The notes beneath the pieces are model-generated. The model saw nothing but the letters and a program-made list of their open reading frames with translations. It had not been told where the DNA came from and did not search any database. The position numbers and the translations under genes are program-made. Of a stretch of DNA of 64,000 bases, positions 34,061 to 42,898 are shown in pieces (positions within the stretch are counted from its first letter, which is position 1; each line of letters opens with the position of its first letter). This DNA comes from Pedobacter sp. PF22-3 (lineage in GTDB: Bacteria > Bacteroidota > Bacteroidia > Sphingobacteriales > Sphingobacteriaceae). Where the stretch lies: contig NZ_JAPIVP010000015.1 in the NCBI RefSeq assembly GCF_026239555.1, positions 80,050 through 144,049 on the forward strand. Direction: 5' to 3'.

Positions 34061-35501
34061 ACAATGGTAAAATGATCATAAAATTACTTCCCTTTCCTAT
34101 TTTGCTCTGCAGCGCAACCCGTCCGCCGTGAAGCTCCACCACTTGTTTTACATAATGAAGGCCAAGTCCCGAGCCTTTCACATTGTGTATATTATCCTGG
34201 TTAAAAATCCTGAAAAAGCGCTCAAAAACCTGCTGCTGGTAAATTTCATTTATCCCCGGACCATTATCTTTAAAACTGATCGTTAATTGACGATCAGCAA
34301 TACTTAAAGATACTTCAATTTTAGCATGAGCCGGAGAATACTTCAATGCATTATCAATCAGATTATAAAAAACATTAGAAATATGCATGGCATCACCCTT
34401 GATAAATAATGGTTCATCAGACGGCAAAAATACGAGTAATGCATTTTTCTCCCGTATCTGCACATCCATAGCATAAATTACCTGTTGCAGTATCGGTTGA
34501 ACATCAATCAGGCTAAACTGTAATTGAGTTTCTCCAAGGTCCATTTGCTCCTGCTTAAGTACTTTTTCGATCATAGCCTGCAAACGCTGCAGTTCGTGAG
34601 TGCTTATGTTAATATAATTCTCCAGTTTTTCAGGCTGATCTATTAAATGATATTTTTTAATGGATTCAAGGGCAACTGAGATCGTCGAAATTGGTGTCTG
34701 CAGCTCATGAGTCATATTACTGGTAAAAGTCATTTTCGCCTGCGCATAAAGCTGTTGATTTTTCATCAGCCTGATGAGCAGGTAGAAGGCTACAGCAGTA
34801 AGGAAAAGCATTAGAAAAGATGATATCAGGTAGTATCGCATCTGAAAAACAATCAACCAAACAATGGATGGAATAATGAGTTGATACCTATTTTGAAACT
34901 TAAGGTTATAGGTATATTTACCACTTACGAAAGAAGAAGCTGTTTGAGCAGACTGCTGTCCTTTTACCAATCTTCCATCCGAATAGTCGTAAAGTGCATA
35001 ATTTCTATTGGTATGCCAACCCAATTGATCTAGCCGACGGTTTACCAAACTATCCATTACCTTTAGGTCTCGCTGATCTTGCAATGAAACTTCCCGTTGT
35101 GATTTCCCATTTGTGACAGCTGAAGATTTACGATCGAATTTCAGTTTGGCATCATTCAGAAACGACATTTTCATTTCTACTACCGAGCTATCATTGGTAA
35201 TCCCGTAATGGAACTGGCTTCGCAAATTGTCAACCTTTAGCTCATCAAAGGCCTGCCTTAGTGCCAACCACTCCTGAGAAAGGAAAAACTGTTGGAAACG
35301 GATACTTTTTTCGTGTCCTCTAGCGATGCTCCGGTAGGTTATCTGCCTCGAAGCATCACTAACTATAGATTCGAGCATTATAGCAACAGATTTTTTTTGC
35401 GCCAGATACAATTGCCTTATCCACGCACATTGCAAGCAAAGGCTGATGATCAGTGTGATCACCGCTAATGGAAAAACATATTTAGACCTCAGCCATTTCA
35501 T
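34047..35501 (-). CDS. Sensor histidine kinase (RprX-like)
   Basis: 484 residues. Two membrane spans (about 9-30 and 215-240) bracket a periplasmic sensor domain of about 185 residues without a named fold. The kinase core has the phospho-acceptor His in TSNMTHELQTPIS, N-box NLIDNALKYS, and G-boxes KDNGPGI and GSGLGLHYV. It overlaps the downstream response-regulator gene by 14 bases. It is divergent from a TonB-linked outer-membrane gene, suggesting the pair controls that gene. Signal unknown. Confidence 0.93.
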   Translation of the reverse strand: MKWLRSKYVFPLAVITLIISLCLQCAWIRQLYLAQKKSVAIMLESIVSDASRQITYRSIARGHEKSIRFQQFFLSQEWLALRQAFDELKVDNLRSQFHYGITNDSSVVEMKMSFLNDAKLKFDRKSSAVTNGKSQREVSLQDQRDLKVMDSLVNRRLDQLGWHTNRNYALYDYSDGRLVKGQQSAQTASSFVSGKYTYNLKFQNRYQLIIPSIVWLIVFQMRYYLISSFLMLFLTAVAFYLLIRLMKNQQLYAQAKMTFTSNMTHELQTPISTISVALESIKKYHLIDQPEKLENYINISTHELQRLQAMIEKVLKQEQMDLGETQLQFSLIDVQPILQQVIYAMDVQIREKNALLVFLPSDEPLFIKGDAMHISNVFYNLIDNALKYSPAHAKIEVSLSIADRQLTISFKDNGPGINEIYQQQVFERFFRIFNQDNIHNVKGSGLGLHYVKQVVELHGGRVALQSKIGKGSNFMIILPLYEEN

Positions 35502-35551
35502 TCTCCTAAAATGAACAAATCATTTTATCAATGGAAGTATAAGCTGAAGAT

Positions 35552-35576
35552 TTAACCTTAATTAACCGAGCTTAAC
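35552..35576 (+). promoter_or_regulatory. Three TTAAC direct repeats with 10-base spacing
   Basis: TTAAC occurs at 35552, 35562 and 35572, exactly one helical turn apart, just upstream of the -33 region of the TonB-linked gene. This is the usual form of an OmpR/PhoB-type operator. Binding by the adjacent RprY-like regulator is inferred. Confidence 0.55.
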
Positions 35577-35606
35577 TTTGCTTTACATGGTTAGCCATTA
35601 GTTTTG
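35577..35606 (+). promoter_or_regulatory. Promoter of the TonB-linked outer-membrane gene
   Basis: TTTG at 35577-35580 and TAGTTTTG at 35599-35606 are 18 bases apart, within the usual range. The -7 box ends 4 bases before the ATG at 35611, so the transcript would be nearly leaderless. A second TAnnTTTG (TAACTTTG, 35573-35580) gives a longer leader as an alternative. Confidence 0.5.
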
Positions 35607-35610
35607 GAAC

Positions 35611-37995
35611 ATGAAAAAGTTAACCTTACTCCTATTCTTCTGCCTGCCATTAATGGTTTCTGCTCAATTGCACAAAGGTTTGGTAACCGATAAAAATGGA
35701 GCAACCGTGGATGGGGTAACCATTAGCCTTCGCCATGCAGACTCTACCCTAGCGGTTCAGATTTCAAAAAATGGTTTGTTCAGTTTTCAGCAGCCGTTAA
35801 AAGGCGATTATGTTTTAATGCTTAAGGCTGTTGGCTATAAGGAAATGAGTAAAACGCTTAATCTACCAATAGATTCAATCATAATAGTGATGGTTAGTGA
35901 CGACAAAACATTGGATCAAGTAACAGTATCGGCCTCAAAACCAGTTATTGTAAGAAAAATAGACCGGGTAATATTTAATGTCGAAAATAGCATTGTAGCC
36001 ACTGGCACGACGGTATGGGATGCCTTGGGTAAAGCACCGGGTGTACAAACGAAGTTTGATGGCGGGATAACCGCCAACAACAAGGGCGTAGTCATTTATA
36101 TGGACGATAAACCCATCAGGCTATCTGGCGAAGATCTGGCGGCTTATCTCCGCAGTCTGCCTTCAGACAATATTGCTAAAATAGAAATTATAGCCAATCC
36201 TACTGCCAGATATGATGCACAGGGCGGTGCGGTAATCAATATTATTTCTAAAAAACCAAAAGGTGATGGCTATAACGTGATACTCTCAGGTGGTTATACA
36301 CAATCTACGTATAGCAGCTACAATCCGAGTACGGTATTTAATTACCGGAAAAACAAGCTAAATGTGTATGGTAGTTATGGTTATAGCCGACGTAAAAAAG
36401 ACCATACCGAAAGCGAATATGTTATCTTCGATACGCCAGAAAATTATGCCGATTGGAGGAATGAAAAATCGGGCATACGTTTGGGTAATGCCAATAGTTA
36501 TAAACTTGGTGCCGATTATAATCTTACTGATCAAGAGGTGATCGGGATATTGATAAATGGCTACAATGGCGCGAACAGCAGACCAAATAGTACATTAACG
36601 ACTATCGTGAACAACCACTCAGCACGACCAGATTCTATCCTTAATACCCAAAATGTTTCCAATGGGAAAGCCAATCAATATAGTTTCAATCTTAACTACA
36701 AGATTAAATTAGATACCAATGGACGGAATATCAACGTGGATCTGGATTATGTACCTTATCAGAACAAAAACAGCCAGCAGGTAGATACTTATGGCACATT
36801 GGCCAACGGCAATCTACTTCCTGACAATTACCACATCTTTACTCCATCTAACCAGAATATCGATATCTATTCGGGAAAACTGGATTATACTGATAAATTC
36901 TGGAAGAAATGGACATTTGAATCAGGCCTGAAATACAGCAGTATCCGTACGCGCAACAGCTTTGATTTTTATAACAATCGGGCCACCGGCCCAGAATTAA
37001 AACCAAACCGCAGCGACCGTTTTGAATATGCAGAAAATGTATCGGCTGTTTACGCCAGTATTAGTGGAGATGTGGGTAAATGGAGCTTTGAAGTCGGTTT
37101 GCGCGGCGAGTACACCCGAACAAATGGCCAATCGATGGTATTAAACACCAATAACCAAAACAACTATTTTAAGCTTTTCCCAACACTTTTTGTGGCGTAT
37201 AAAATGAATAAGGACAATGAAATAAACCTCACTTATAATTCGAGGATCAACAGGCCTGAATATTGGAGACTTAACCCTTTTAAATCTTACACCAGTCCCT
37301 ATACTTACCTGGAAGGAAACCCGGCATTGCAACCTGCTTTTATATATAATGGCGAACTGGGTTATACCTACAAACAGCAATATAACATTTCATTTTACCT
37401 ACGGCGGGTGGTTGATTATTTTAGTAACATTACGGTACAGAACAACATATCAAAACTTTTTTATGATACCCAAAGAAATCTAGATTTAAGCCAGGAGATC
37501 GGTTTTTCAGCATCTTTTCCAATCAAAGCAGCCAAGTGGTGGGAAATTAACAATTATGCACAGGGTTCCTACCGCCAGGAAAAGTCGGGATATTTACAAG
37601 CACGCTACGATTACCATGTTTGGGGGATTTACTTGAGTTCTAACCATGCTTTTACCTTAAACAAAGCTCAGGGTTTGAAAGCAGAAATCAGCGCCTGGTA
37701 TTCTTCTCCTACCATACAAGGCATTTACAAGCTTGCACGACTTTATGATGTGAGTGCAGGTATGAGCAAAAGTCTGTTAAAAGGTAAAGGAACTTTAAGG
37801 CTGGCTGTAAGCGATATTTTTTATGGAAATGCCTACCGTATTGATGTTGATTATGAAAATCAACGCAATGGTTTTTACGAGAAAAGCGATACACGCAGTA
37901 CTACTTTAAGTTTCTCGTACCGGCTGGGCGGTAATCCTACAGCAGCCAGGAAACGGACTTCGGCAAGTGAGGAGGAGAAGAAACGCACGCAGTAA
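35611..37995 (+). CDS. TonB-dependent-receptor-like outer-membrane protein
   Basis: 794 residues with a signal peptide (MKKLTLLLFFCLPLMVSA). Residues about 20-100 form a carboxypeptidase-regulatory-like domain, about 115-215 a plug domain (AIIN-type ending GGAVINIISKKPKG), and the rest a beta barrel of the OMP_b-brl_3 type with many aromatic-edged strands. There is no SusD gene next to it, so it is not a typical glycan-uptake pair. It is divergent from a two-component system, and three TTAAC boxes precede it, so regulated expression under envelope or nutrient stress is likely. Substrate unknown. Confidence 0.87.
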   Translation: MKKLTLLLFFCLPLMVSAQLHKGLVTDKNGATVDGVTISLRHADSTLAVQISKNGLFSFQQPLKGDYVLMLKAVGYKEMSKTLNLPIDSIIIVMVSDDKTLDQVTVSASKPVIVRKIDRVIFNVENSIVATGTTVWDALGKAPGVQTKFDGGITANNKGVVIYMDDKPIRLSGEDLAAYLRSLPSDNIAKIEIIANPTARYDAQGGAVINIISKKPKGDGYNVILSGGYTQSTYSSYNPSTVFNYRKNKLNVYGSYGYSRRKKDHTESEYVIFDTPENYADWRNEKSGIRLGNANSYKLGADYNLTDQEVIGILINGYNGANSRPNSTLTTIVNNHSARPDSILNTQNVSNGKANQYSFNLNYKIKLDTNGRNINVDLDYVPYQNKNSQQVDTYGTLANGNLLPDNYHIFTPSNQNIDIYSGKLDYTDKFWKKWTFESGLKYSSIRTRNSFDFYNNRATGPELKPNRSDRFEYAENVSAVYASISGDVGKWSFEVGLRGEYTRTNGQSMVLNTNNQNNYFKLFPTLFVAYKMNKDNEINLTYNSRINRPEYWRLNPFKSYTSPYTYLEGNPALQPAFIYNGELGYTYKQQYNISFYLRRVVDYFSNITVQNNISKLFYDTQRNLDLSQEIGFSASFPIKAAKWWEINNYAQGSYRQEKSGYLQARYDYHVWGIYLSSNHAFTLNKAQGLKAEISAWYSSPTIQGIYKLARLYDVSAGMSKSLLKGKGTLRLAVSDIFYGNAYRIDVDYENQRNGFYEKSDTRSTTLSFSYRLGGNPTAARKRTSASEEEKKRTQ

Positions 37996-38040
37996 TGAAT
38001 TATGTTCATTAGTTCACTGGTCATTGGTTCATGCAAATCC

Positions 38041-38376
38041 CGATTCTAGCGCAAGTCTTAGCGCCTCCAGCCTATGCCATGGCCTGACTTGTGCTTTTGT
38101 TAAATCAATCTCTATCCATCCTTTACTCCAATTCTATAAAAATCCTTAGTGCCATGCCGAACTTGGACTTTAGCCAGTTAACAGGTCAATTTCAATCAGT
38201 CCCTTCCCCGATTCTAGCGCAAGTCTTAGCGCGTCGGGTCTAAGCCATGGCCTGACTTGTGCTTTTGTTAAATCAATCTCTATCCATACTTTACTCCAAT
38301 TCTATAAAAATTCTTAGTGCCATGCCAAACTTGAAATTTAGCTAATTAACAGGTCAATCTCAATCAGTCCCTTCCC
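38041..38376. repeat. REP-like array left of the RAYT gene (two direct units)
   Basis: Two direct, imperfect units of about 168 bases (from 38041 and 38209). Each starts CGATTCTAGCGCAAGTCTTA and includes CTGACTTGTGCTTTT about 40 bases on. In each unit GCGCAAGTC and GACTTGTGC can pair to form the hairpin of a REP sequence. The second unit runs into the 3' end of the RAYT gene, and the first repeats that gene tail, so the units carry duplicated ends of the gene. Confidence 0.75.
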
Positions 38377-38893
38377 TTCTTCATAATCTATAGCACTACT
38401 GTACAAATAGTCAGCGGCATTTGCCACTATTCCAGCCTCAACTGGGTTATTATGAAGGTAATTAATCCGCTCATCAAACATGTCGAGATATGGATCTAAC
38501 GCTATTGGATGGTTATCCTGTCTCCAAAACTGAAAATTTTTATTATTGTTATTTTGTTGCCCAGCTTTCGAAAATAAGTAGAGCATCCATTCCTTCCTGC
38601 TTTCGGTCATGCTCTCTTTTATTTCCTTTAAAATCCTAAAGGCCGAATATTTCTTTAAATCGCGAATAATATTAGGCAACAAATATCCTTCTTTACTACT
38701 TATAATTAGATGGACATGTTACTCATAATTACCCAGGCATGGAGCTTAAGTCCTTTTTCTTTTCTACAGTAAGATAAACTTTCTAATAAAAATCTCTATA
38801 AACAGCTCGTGTAAATACGTCAATCCAACCCACAACAGCAACAGAAACAAAATATATTTCTGTTGGATCATGAAACTTATATTTTGTACTCAT
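38338..38893 (-). pseudogene. REP-associated tyrosine transposase (RAYT), frameshifted
   Basis: A start at 38893 opens MSTKYKFHDPTEIYFVS, the usual beginning of Bacteroidota RAYT/IS200-like transposases. The frame then breaks near residue 35 (about 38785) and again in the catalytic motif. The expected SNHVHLI is coded, but one base is missing, so AACCATGTCCAT has become AACATGTCCAT and the first His is lost. The remaining 115 codons (to 38338) are open and include NNPVEAGIV, a family signature. The enzyme would be a Y1 HUH nuclease that processes the flanking REP hairpins. This copy is dead. Confidence 0.85.
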
Positions 38894-38914
38894 ACTTAAA
38901 TATAAAAGCTTAAT

Positions 38915-39102
38915 CTCAAAAGCACAAGTCAGCCAGCCTACATTATCCTAACCGCTAAGACTTGCGCTAGTATATGTTCATGATTCAATCGGTTAATCGA
39001 CTCAAAACCTCAAAAGCACAAGTCAGCCAGCCCACATTATCCTAACCGCTAAGACTTGCGCTAGTATATGTTCATGATTCAATCGGTTAATCGACTCAAA
39101 AC
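38915..39102. repeat. REP-like array right of the RAYT gene (two 94-base units)
   Basis: Two tandem units of 94 bases, from 38915 and 39009, differing at about one base. Each has AAAAGCACAAGTCAG and CGCTAAGACTTGCGCTAG. These are the reverse complements of the motifs in the left array, so the transposase remnant is framed by inverted REP sequences. Near-identity of the two units suggests a recent duplication. Confidence 0.8.
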
Positions 39103-39127
39103 GCCAAACTCCCAACTCCAAACTTAT

Positions 39128-39829
39128 CTACCTGCACTCTATCGAATGCCCGTAGCCGCCCGTATTTTTGGGAGAAAAAAATGGAATGCCCAAATCGGCA
39201 GAGCGCATAATGAGTAAAGCGCCCATAAAAAACATTAGCCAGGGAATTAGCTTATTGGTGTTAAAACGGATGTATTTTTTCAAAAAAATTCCCCCAAGCG
39301 AGATCATGAGCATTAATGGTGTGGTGCCAAGGCCGAAAAGAAACATAAAAGTAGCACCTGATTGAACATTGCCCGTATTTAATGCCGTTGCCAGGGCCAG
39401 GTAAACCATTCCACAGGGGATAATGCCGTTAAGCATACCTGCAAACAATCCCCATAATTTTAAATTGAATACCTTACCCATTAATTTGCTCAGCGGGCTC
39501 ATTGCCTTTAACTGAAGCCTTGAAAAACGGTTTCGATATCGTTTATTAAACTGTAAGGCGGTGAATAGGATTAATACCGAACCAATGATTATACTCAATA
39601 TCTTCTGATTGCTAAATAACCGTATGCTGTTTCCTAATGTCCCCACAAGTATACCTAAAATGGTGTAAACTGCAATTCTACCCAGTTGATATAACAGAAG
39701 CTGAACTGCACCTGAAAGAAAATCCTGTTTTCTGAAGGGCATGCCCAGCATAATGGGGCCGCACATTACTGCACAATGGAGGCTTCCAAACAGTCCCATT
39801 AAAAATGCCAATGGCAAATATCCTGTCAT
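39128..39829 (-). CDS. Sulfite-exporter TauE/SafE or DsbD_2-like membrane protein
   Basis: 233 residues with about six membrane spans. The opening LMGLFGSLHCAVMCGPIM and the mid-protein GIIPCGMVYLALA are paired Cys-x-x-x segments seen in the DsbD_2 (CcdA-like) group often annotated TauE/SafE. Two Cys-Gly turns of this kind suggest metal or thiol transport rather than sulfite export. It overlaps ccoH by 4 bases (ATGA), and proteins of this type are regularly the last gene of Bacteroidota cbb3 operons. A role in oxidase copper or cytochrome assembly is inferred. Confidence 0.75.
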   Translation of the reverse strand: MTGYLPLAFLMGLFGSLHCAVMCGPIMLGMPFRKQDFLSGAVQLLLYQLGRIAVYTILGILVGTLGNSIRLFSNQKILSIIIGSVLILFTALQFNKRYRNRFSRLQLKAMSPLSKLMGKVFNLKLWGLFAGMLNGIIPCGMVYLALATALNTGNVQSGATFMFLFGLGTTPLMLMISLGGIFLKKYIRFNTNKLIPWLMFFMGALLIMRSADLGIPFFSPKNTGGYGHSIECR

Positions 39830-40254
39830 AAGGTAATGTTATTTTTAAACAGGTATGCTTTGCCCTCTGCATGCCATGAAAGGTTCATAAACCACATCCC
39901 TCTGGCCATTTTTGTTTTATCTACCAGGATAAGATGAGAAGTTCCGGTTGTATTTCCTTTCATTTTAACATCATCATCACTGTTGACGGCCCGCATCAAT
40001 ACCAGTTCATATTGCGCACTGTCTTTTAACTGTATTACCAACTGGGTATTGGTAATGGTAATTTTAGGTTTAGCATCATCCTGTATTACATTTTGTTTGG
40101 CATCATATTCCGAGTTGTAATTGATTCCCTTTTCGTAATAATTTTCTTCGATCAGGGCATCTCTGCCATGCATATGGAACATGTAAATCACCATCCCCAC
40201 AATAAACAGCATAAATGCAAACATCCCCATTACTATTTTCGTTCCCCAGTTCAT
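39826..40254 (-). CDS. ccoH: FixH/CcoH-family cbb3 oxidase assembly protein
   Basis: 142 residues. One N-terminal membrane span (about 6-28, MGMFAFMLFIVGMVIYMFHM) and a periplasmic beta domain, the FixH layout. YEKGINYNSEYDAKQNV is a family-typical segment after the span. FixH/CcoH is needed to assemble or stabilise cbb3 oxidase. It overlaps the TauE-like gene by 4 bases. A 143-base gap with TGAATGAGTG-type low-complexity inverted sequence separates it from ccoG. Confidence 0.85.
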   Translation of the reverse strand: MNWGTKIVMGMFAFMLFIVGMVIYMFHMHGRDALIEENYYEKGINYNSEYDAKQNVIQDDAKPKITITNTQLVIQLKDSAQYELVLMRAVNSDDDVKMKGNTTGTSHLILVDKTKMARGMWFMNLSWHAEGKAYLFKNNITL

Positions 40255-40397
40255 ACGTTTTGTTTTTTAATTTAATGAGTGAATGAGAGCTTTTTGAATG
40301 AGTGAATGTTTAGACAAATTGCAGATTTAACAATTCGATATTTAATCAATCATTCTCTTTTTTTATCACTCTATCATTCAATCAATCTCTCGTTCAA

Positions 40398-41774
40398 TCA
40401 TTCGTTTCCCGGCTGTGCGAAAAAACTTGTTGTTGCAGTACTCAAAACCTCGCTATTGGCAAGCACTTCGAAAACTGCATCTGTTTTATATTTTTTAATC
40501 GAATTATTTTTCCTGATCAGAAAGAAAGTGAGGTGCACAGTACCTTCTTTTGGTAAAACAGTTGCATGCTGAATAAAATCGATCTGATCACTACTATCCT
40601 GCGACCTGAAAGTAAATTTCACCTCCTTATTGGTTTTGTTCACCAACTCTGCATTGTATAGGTTACTGGTTTTATCCGTTCCCCTGCTTTGATATAAAGT
40701 GCCGCTCGCTCTTAAAACCGTGGTCTGGATGTTTTCTCTTTTATAAATCAGCGAAGAGAAAACCATTAATACAATGAATAAAACCGCAGCATAACCGTAA
40801 GATTTTAATCCAATTTTATAAGATTTCCGCTCTGCAATAAAATCCTGGTTAAAGAAACCGATCAGGTTTTTGGGTTTGCCTATTTTTAGCATCACCTCAT
40901 CACACGAATCAATGCAAGCGGTACAGTTCACACATTCAAGTTGTGTTCCCTTGCGGATATCGATCCCGGTTGGACAAACCTGCACACAGAGGCCACAATC
41001 GATACAATCGCCTGCTTTGTGCTCTTGTGTATTTCGCTGTAAACGTCCGCGAGGTTCGCCCCTGGTAAAATCGTAAGCTACTACGAGGCTCTGGTTATCA
41101 AGCAGTACCCCCTGAAGCCTGCCATAAGGGCAAATTACGGTACACACCACTTCGCGCACGTAAGCAAATACACCATAAAATATAAAAGTAAATAGCCAGA
41201 TGGATATAAAACCTGAAACATGATCCGCAATGGGCTCGGTGATGATTTTAAACAGCACATCAGAGCCGATCATATAAGCCAGAAAGGTATTGGCAATAGC
41301 AAAAGAGATGAACAGGAAAATAAAATGTTTGCTTCCTTTTTTCCATATCTTTTCGATGTTCCAGGGACCTTCATCCAGTTTCTTTTGTTTACTGGCATCA
41401 CCCTCAATCCAGTACTCTATCCTACGGAACACCATCTCCATAAAAATGGTCTGCGGACAGGCCCATCCGCACCATAGCCTGCCCAATACCACTGTAAAAC
41501 ATACAATGAAGATGATAAAGATGAGCATGGCCAGTGCAAAAAGGTAAAAATCCTGTGGGGTAAAAATCAACCCAAAGAAAACAAATTTTCTTTCGATGAA
41601 ATTCAGCAGCACCAATTGCTCGCCGTTAAGTTTTAGAAACGGACAGGAGAACAAAAATAACAGCAGTACATAACTTACCCATTTGCGGTAGTTGTACAAT
41701 CTACCCGACGGTTTTTTAGGGTAAATGAAATTTCTGCCCCTGCTCTTGCTTTCCGGTTTATTTTTTGATAACAT
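40398..41774 (-). CDS. ccoG: CcoG/RdxA polyferredoxin for cbb3 oxidase assembly
   Basis: 458 residues. About five membrane spans (first at 33-50), a NapH-like segment CGWACPQTIFMEMVFR, and two [4Fe-4S] binding motifs in CIDCGLCVQVCPTG and CVNCTACIDSCDE (about 262-300). A C-terminal immunoglobulin-like domain (IG_CcoG) covers about 345-455. CcoG reduces copper for insertion into cbb3 oxidase. It overlaps ccoP by 17 bases, so translation is coupled. Full length for the family. Confidence 0.94.
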   Translation of the reverse strand: MLSKNKPESKSRGRNFIYPKKPSGRLYNYRKWVSYVLLLFLFSCPFLKLNGEQLVLLNFIERKFVFFGLIFTPQDFYLFALAMLIFIIFIVCFTVVLGRLWCGWACPQTIFMEMVFRRIEYWIEGDASKQKKLDEGPWNIEKIWKKGSKHFIFLFISFAIANTFLAYMIGSDVLFKIITEPIADHVSGFISIWLFTFIFYGVFAYVREVVCTVICPYGRLQGVLLDNQSLVVAYDFTRGEPRGRLQRNTQEHKAGDCIDCGLCVQVCPTGIDIRKGTQLECVNCTACIDSCDEVMLKIGKPKNLIGFFNQDFIAERKSYKIGLKSYGYAAVLFIVLMVFSSLIYKRENIQTTVLRASGTLYQSRGTDKTSNLYNAELVNKTNKEVKFTFRSQDSSDQIDFIQHATVLPKEGTVHLTFFLIRKNNSIKKYKTDAVFEVLANSEVLSTATTSFFAQPGNE

Positions 41775-42726
41775 CGGCTTGGTTTATACTGTCCTTTGCT
41801 GCTTTCATCTCACTGTCTTTTAAATCTTTCGCTTCGTATTTTTCTCCTTGAGGAGCTTTGGCACCCGCTGGATTGCTTCCTTTTAACGACAATATAAAAT
41901 TAGCCACAGCACTGATCTGTTTAGGATTAAGGTTTTTCTCCCAACTAATCATTCCCTTTTCCGGAACGCCATATTTAATGGTCTTAAACACATTATTAAT
42001 TCCGCCTCCATGTAACCAGTAATCATCGGTTAAATTAGGGCCAATTATGCCTTGCCCCTTATCTCCATGGCAAACCACACAATTTGCATTAAATATGGTT
42101 TTTCCATCTGCCAGTACCGTTGGCGTATCATCAAACTTTACGGAGTTTTCATCAATGGTATTAGCTGATTTTTCGAGATATGATGCTTTCTCTACCTGCG
42201 CTTTAGCCATTTCATTTTCATATTCTTTATCCTGCAGATCACCGTAACCCCCAATGTGGTAATAAAAGAGATAACCTGCGGCAAAAATCATCGTACCAAA
42301 AAACAGGAAGTTGAACCAGGCCGGTACCGGGTTATTGAGCTCCTTAATGCCATCATAAGCATGATCAATCACCAGGTTCTTTTCTTCTTCAATGGGTTTT
42401 AAACTTAATAATTTTGCCCATATAGAAGGTTTTACCGTTTTTTGTTTCAACCAGCTATCGTAATCGAGTGCCTCCTCCTTTACAGGTCCGCTATATTTAG
42501 TAGGGTTTAACTGTTCCTGATACATGACCTTAAATGCATTGAGTAAGGTTAGCGAAACAAAAAGCAGTACCAATGCAAAAAGCAAAAGCAGTATAATGAG
42601 TATTTCAGTTTGGCTAAGTCCTAACCCAGGCTGAGAAGGTACTATAGCTTCTGCTGTTTTTTGTTCAGCAGCGTAGCTTGCCGCCGATAAAAACAGTAAA
42701 AATAACATTAGTTTAATCTTCTTCAT
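41758..42726 (-). CDS. ccoP: Cytochrome c oxidase subunit CcoP (single-haem form)
   Basis: 322 residues. A signal-like first segment (1-20), membrane spans at about 41-65 and 137-158, and one cytochrome c domain with haem motif CVVCH at 216-220. A likely Met axial ligand is in GMISWEK. CcoP of proteobacteria has two haems; only one CxxCH is present here, as is usual in Bacteroidota. It passes electrons to CcoO/CcoN. It overlaps ccoQ by 14 bases and ccoG by 17. Confidence 0.9.
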   Translation of the reverse strand: MKKIKLMLFLLFLSAASYAAEQKTAEAIVPSQPGLGLSQTEILIILLLLFALVLLFVSLTLLNAFKVMYQEQLNPTKYSGPVKEEALDYDSWLKQKTVKPSIWAKLLSLKPIEEEKNLVIDHAYDGIKELNNPVPAWFNFLFFGTMIFAAGYLFYYHIGGYGDLQDKEYENEMAKAQVEKASYLEKSANTIDENSVKFDDTPTVLADGKTIFNANCVVCHGDKGQGIIGPNLTDDYWLHGGGINNVFKTIKYGVPEKGMISWEKNLNPKQISAVANFILSLKGSNPAGAKAPQGEKYEAKDLKDSEMKAAKDSINQADVIKK

Positions 42727-42895
42727 ATGGGTTTGTTTTATGGTCTTGAAAAGGGATTTCGCTCATGGTTTTGATATGGTTTTTGCTTAATTTGAAGAGG
42801 TAAACACCAACAATTACAAAAAACACCATGAACATAAGCAGAGAGGTAACGAGGTATATTTCGCCGCCAGCTAAATCTTTAATCTGATTAAACAT
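42713..42895 (-). CDS. ccoQ: Small cbb3 oxidase subunit CcoQ-like
   Basis: 60 residues. A single membrane span at about 14-35 (YLVTSLLMFMVFFVIVGVYL) and a polar tail ending in a Glu/Asp cluster. The size, position between ccoNO and ccoP, and 14-base overlap with ccoP all fit CcoQ, which stabilises the complex. Sequence is poorly conserved in this family, so position carries most of the weight. Confidence 0.8.
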   Translation of the reverse strand: MFNQIKDLAGGEIYLVTSLLMFMVFFVIVGVYLFKLSKNHIKTMSEIPFQDHKTNPYEED

Positions 42896-42898
42896 ATT

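Noticed and set aside
37967..38149. A 60-codon frame after the TonB-linked gene
   Set aside because: It is mostly REP repeat sequence and has no protein-like pattern.
36000..39000. CRISPR array suspected from repeats at 38-39 kb
   Set aside because: Units are long (94 and 168 bases), only two per side, with internal hairpins and no spacers or cas genes; REP/RAYT explains them.
40255..40397. A regulatory hairpin or promoter between ccoG and ccoH
   Set aside because: The inverted TGAATGAGTG-type sequence is low-complexity; no clear stem-loop with a T-run and no TAnnTTTG on the right strand.
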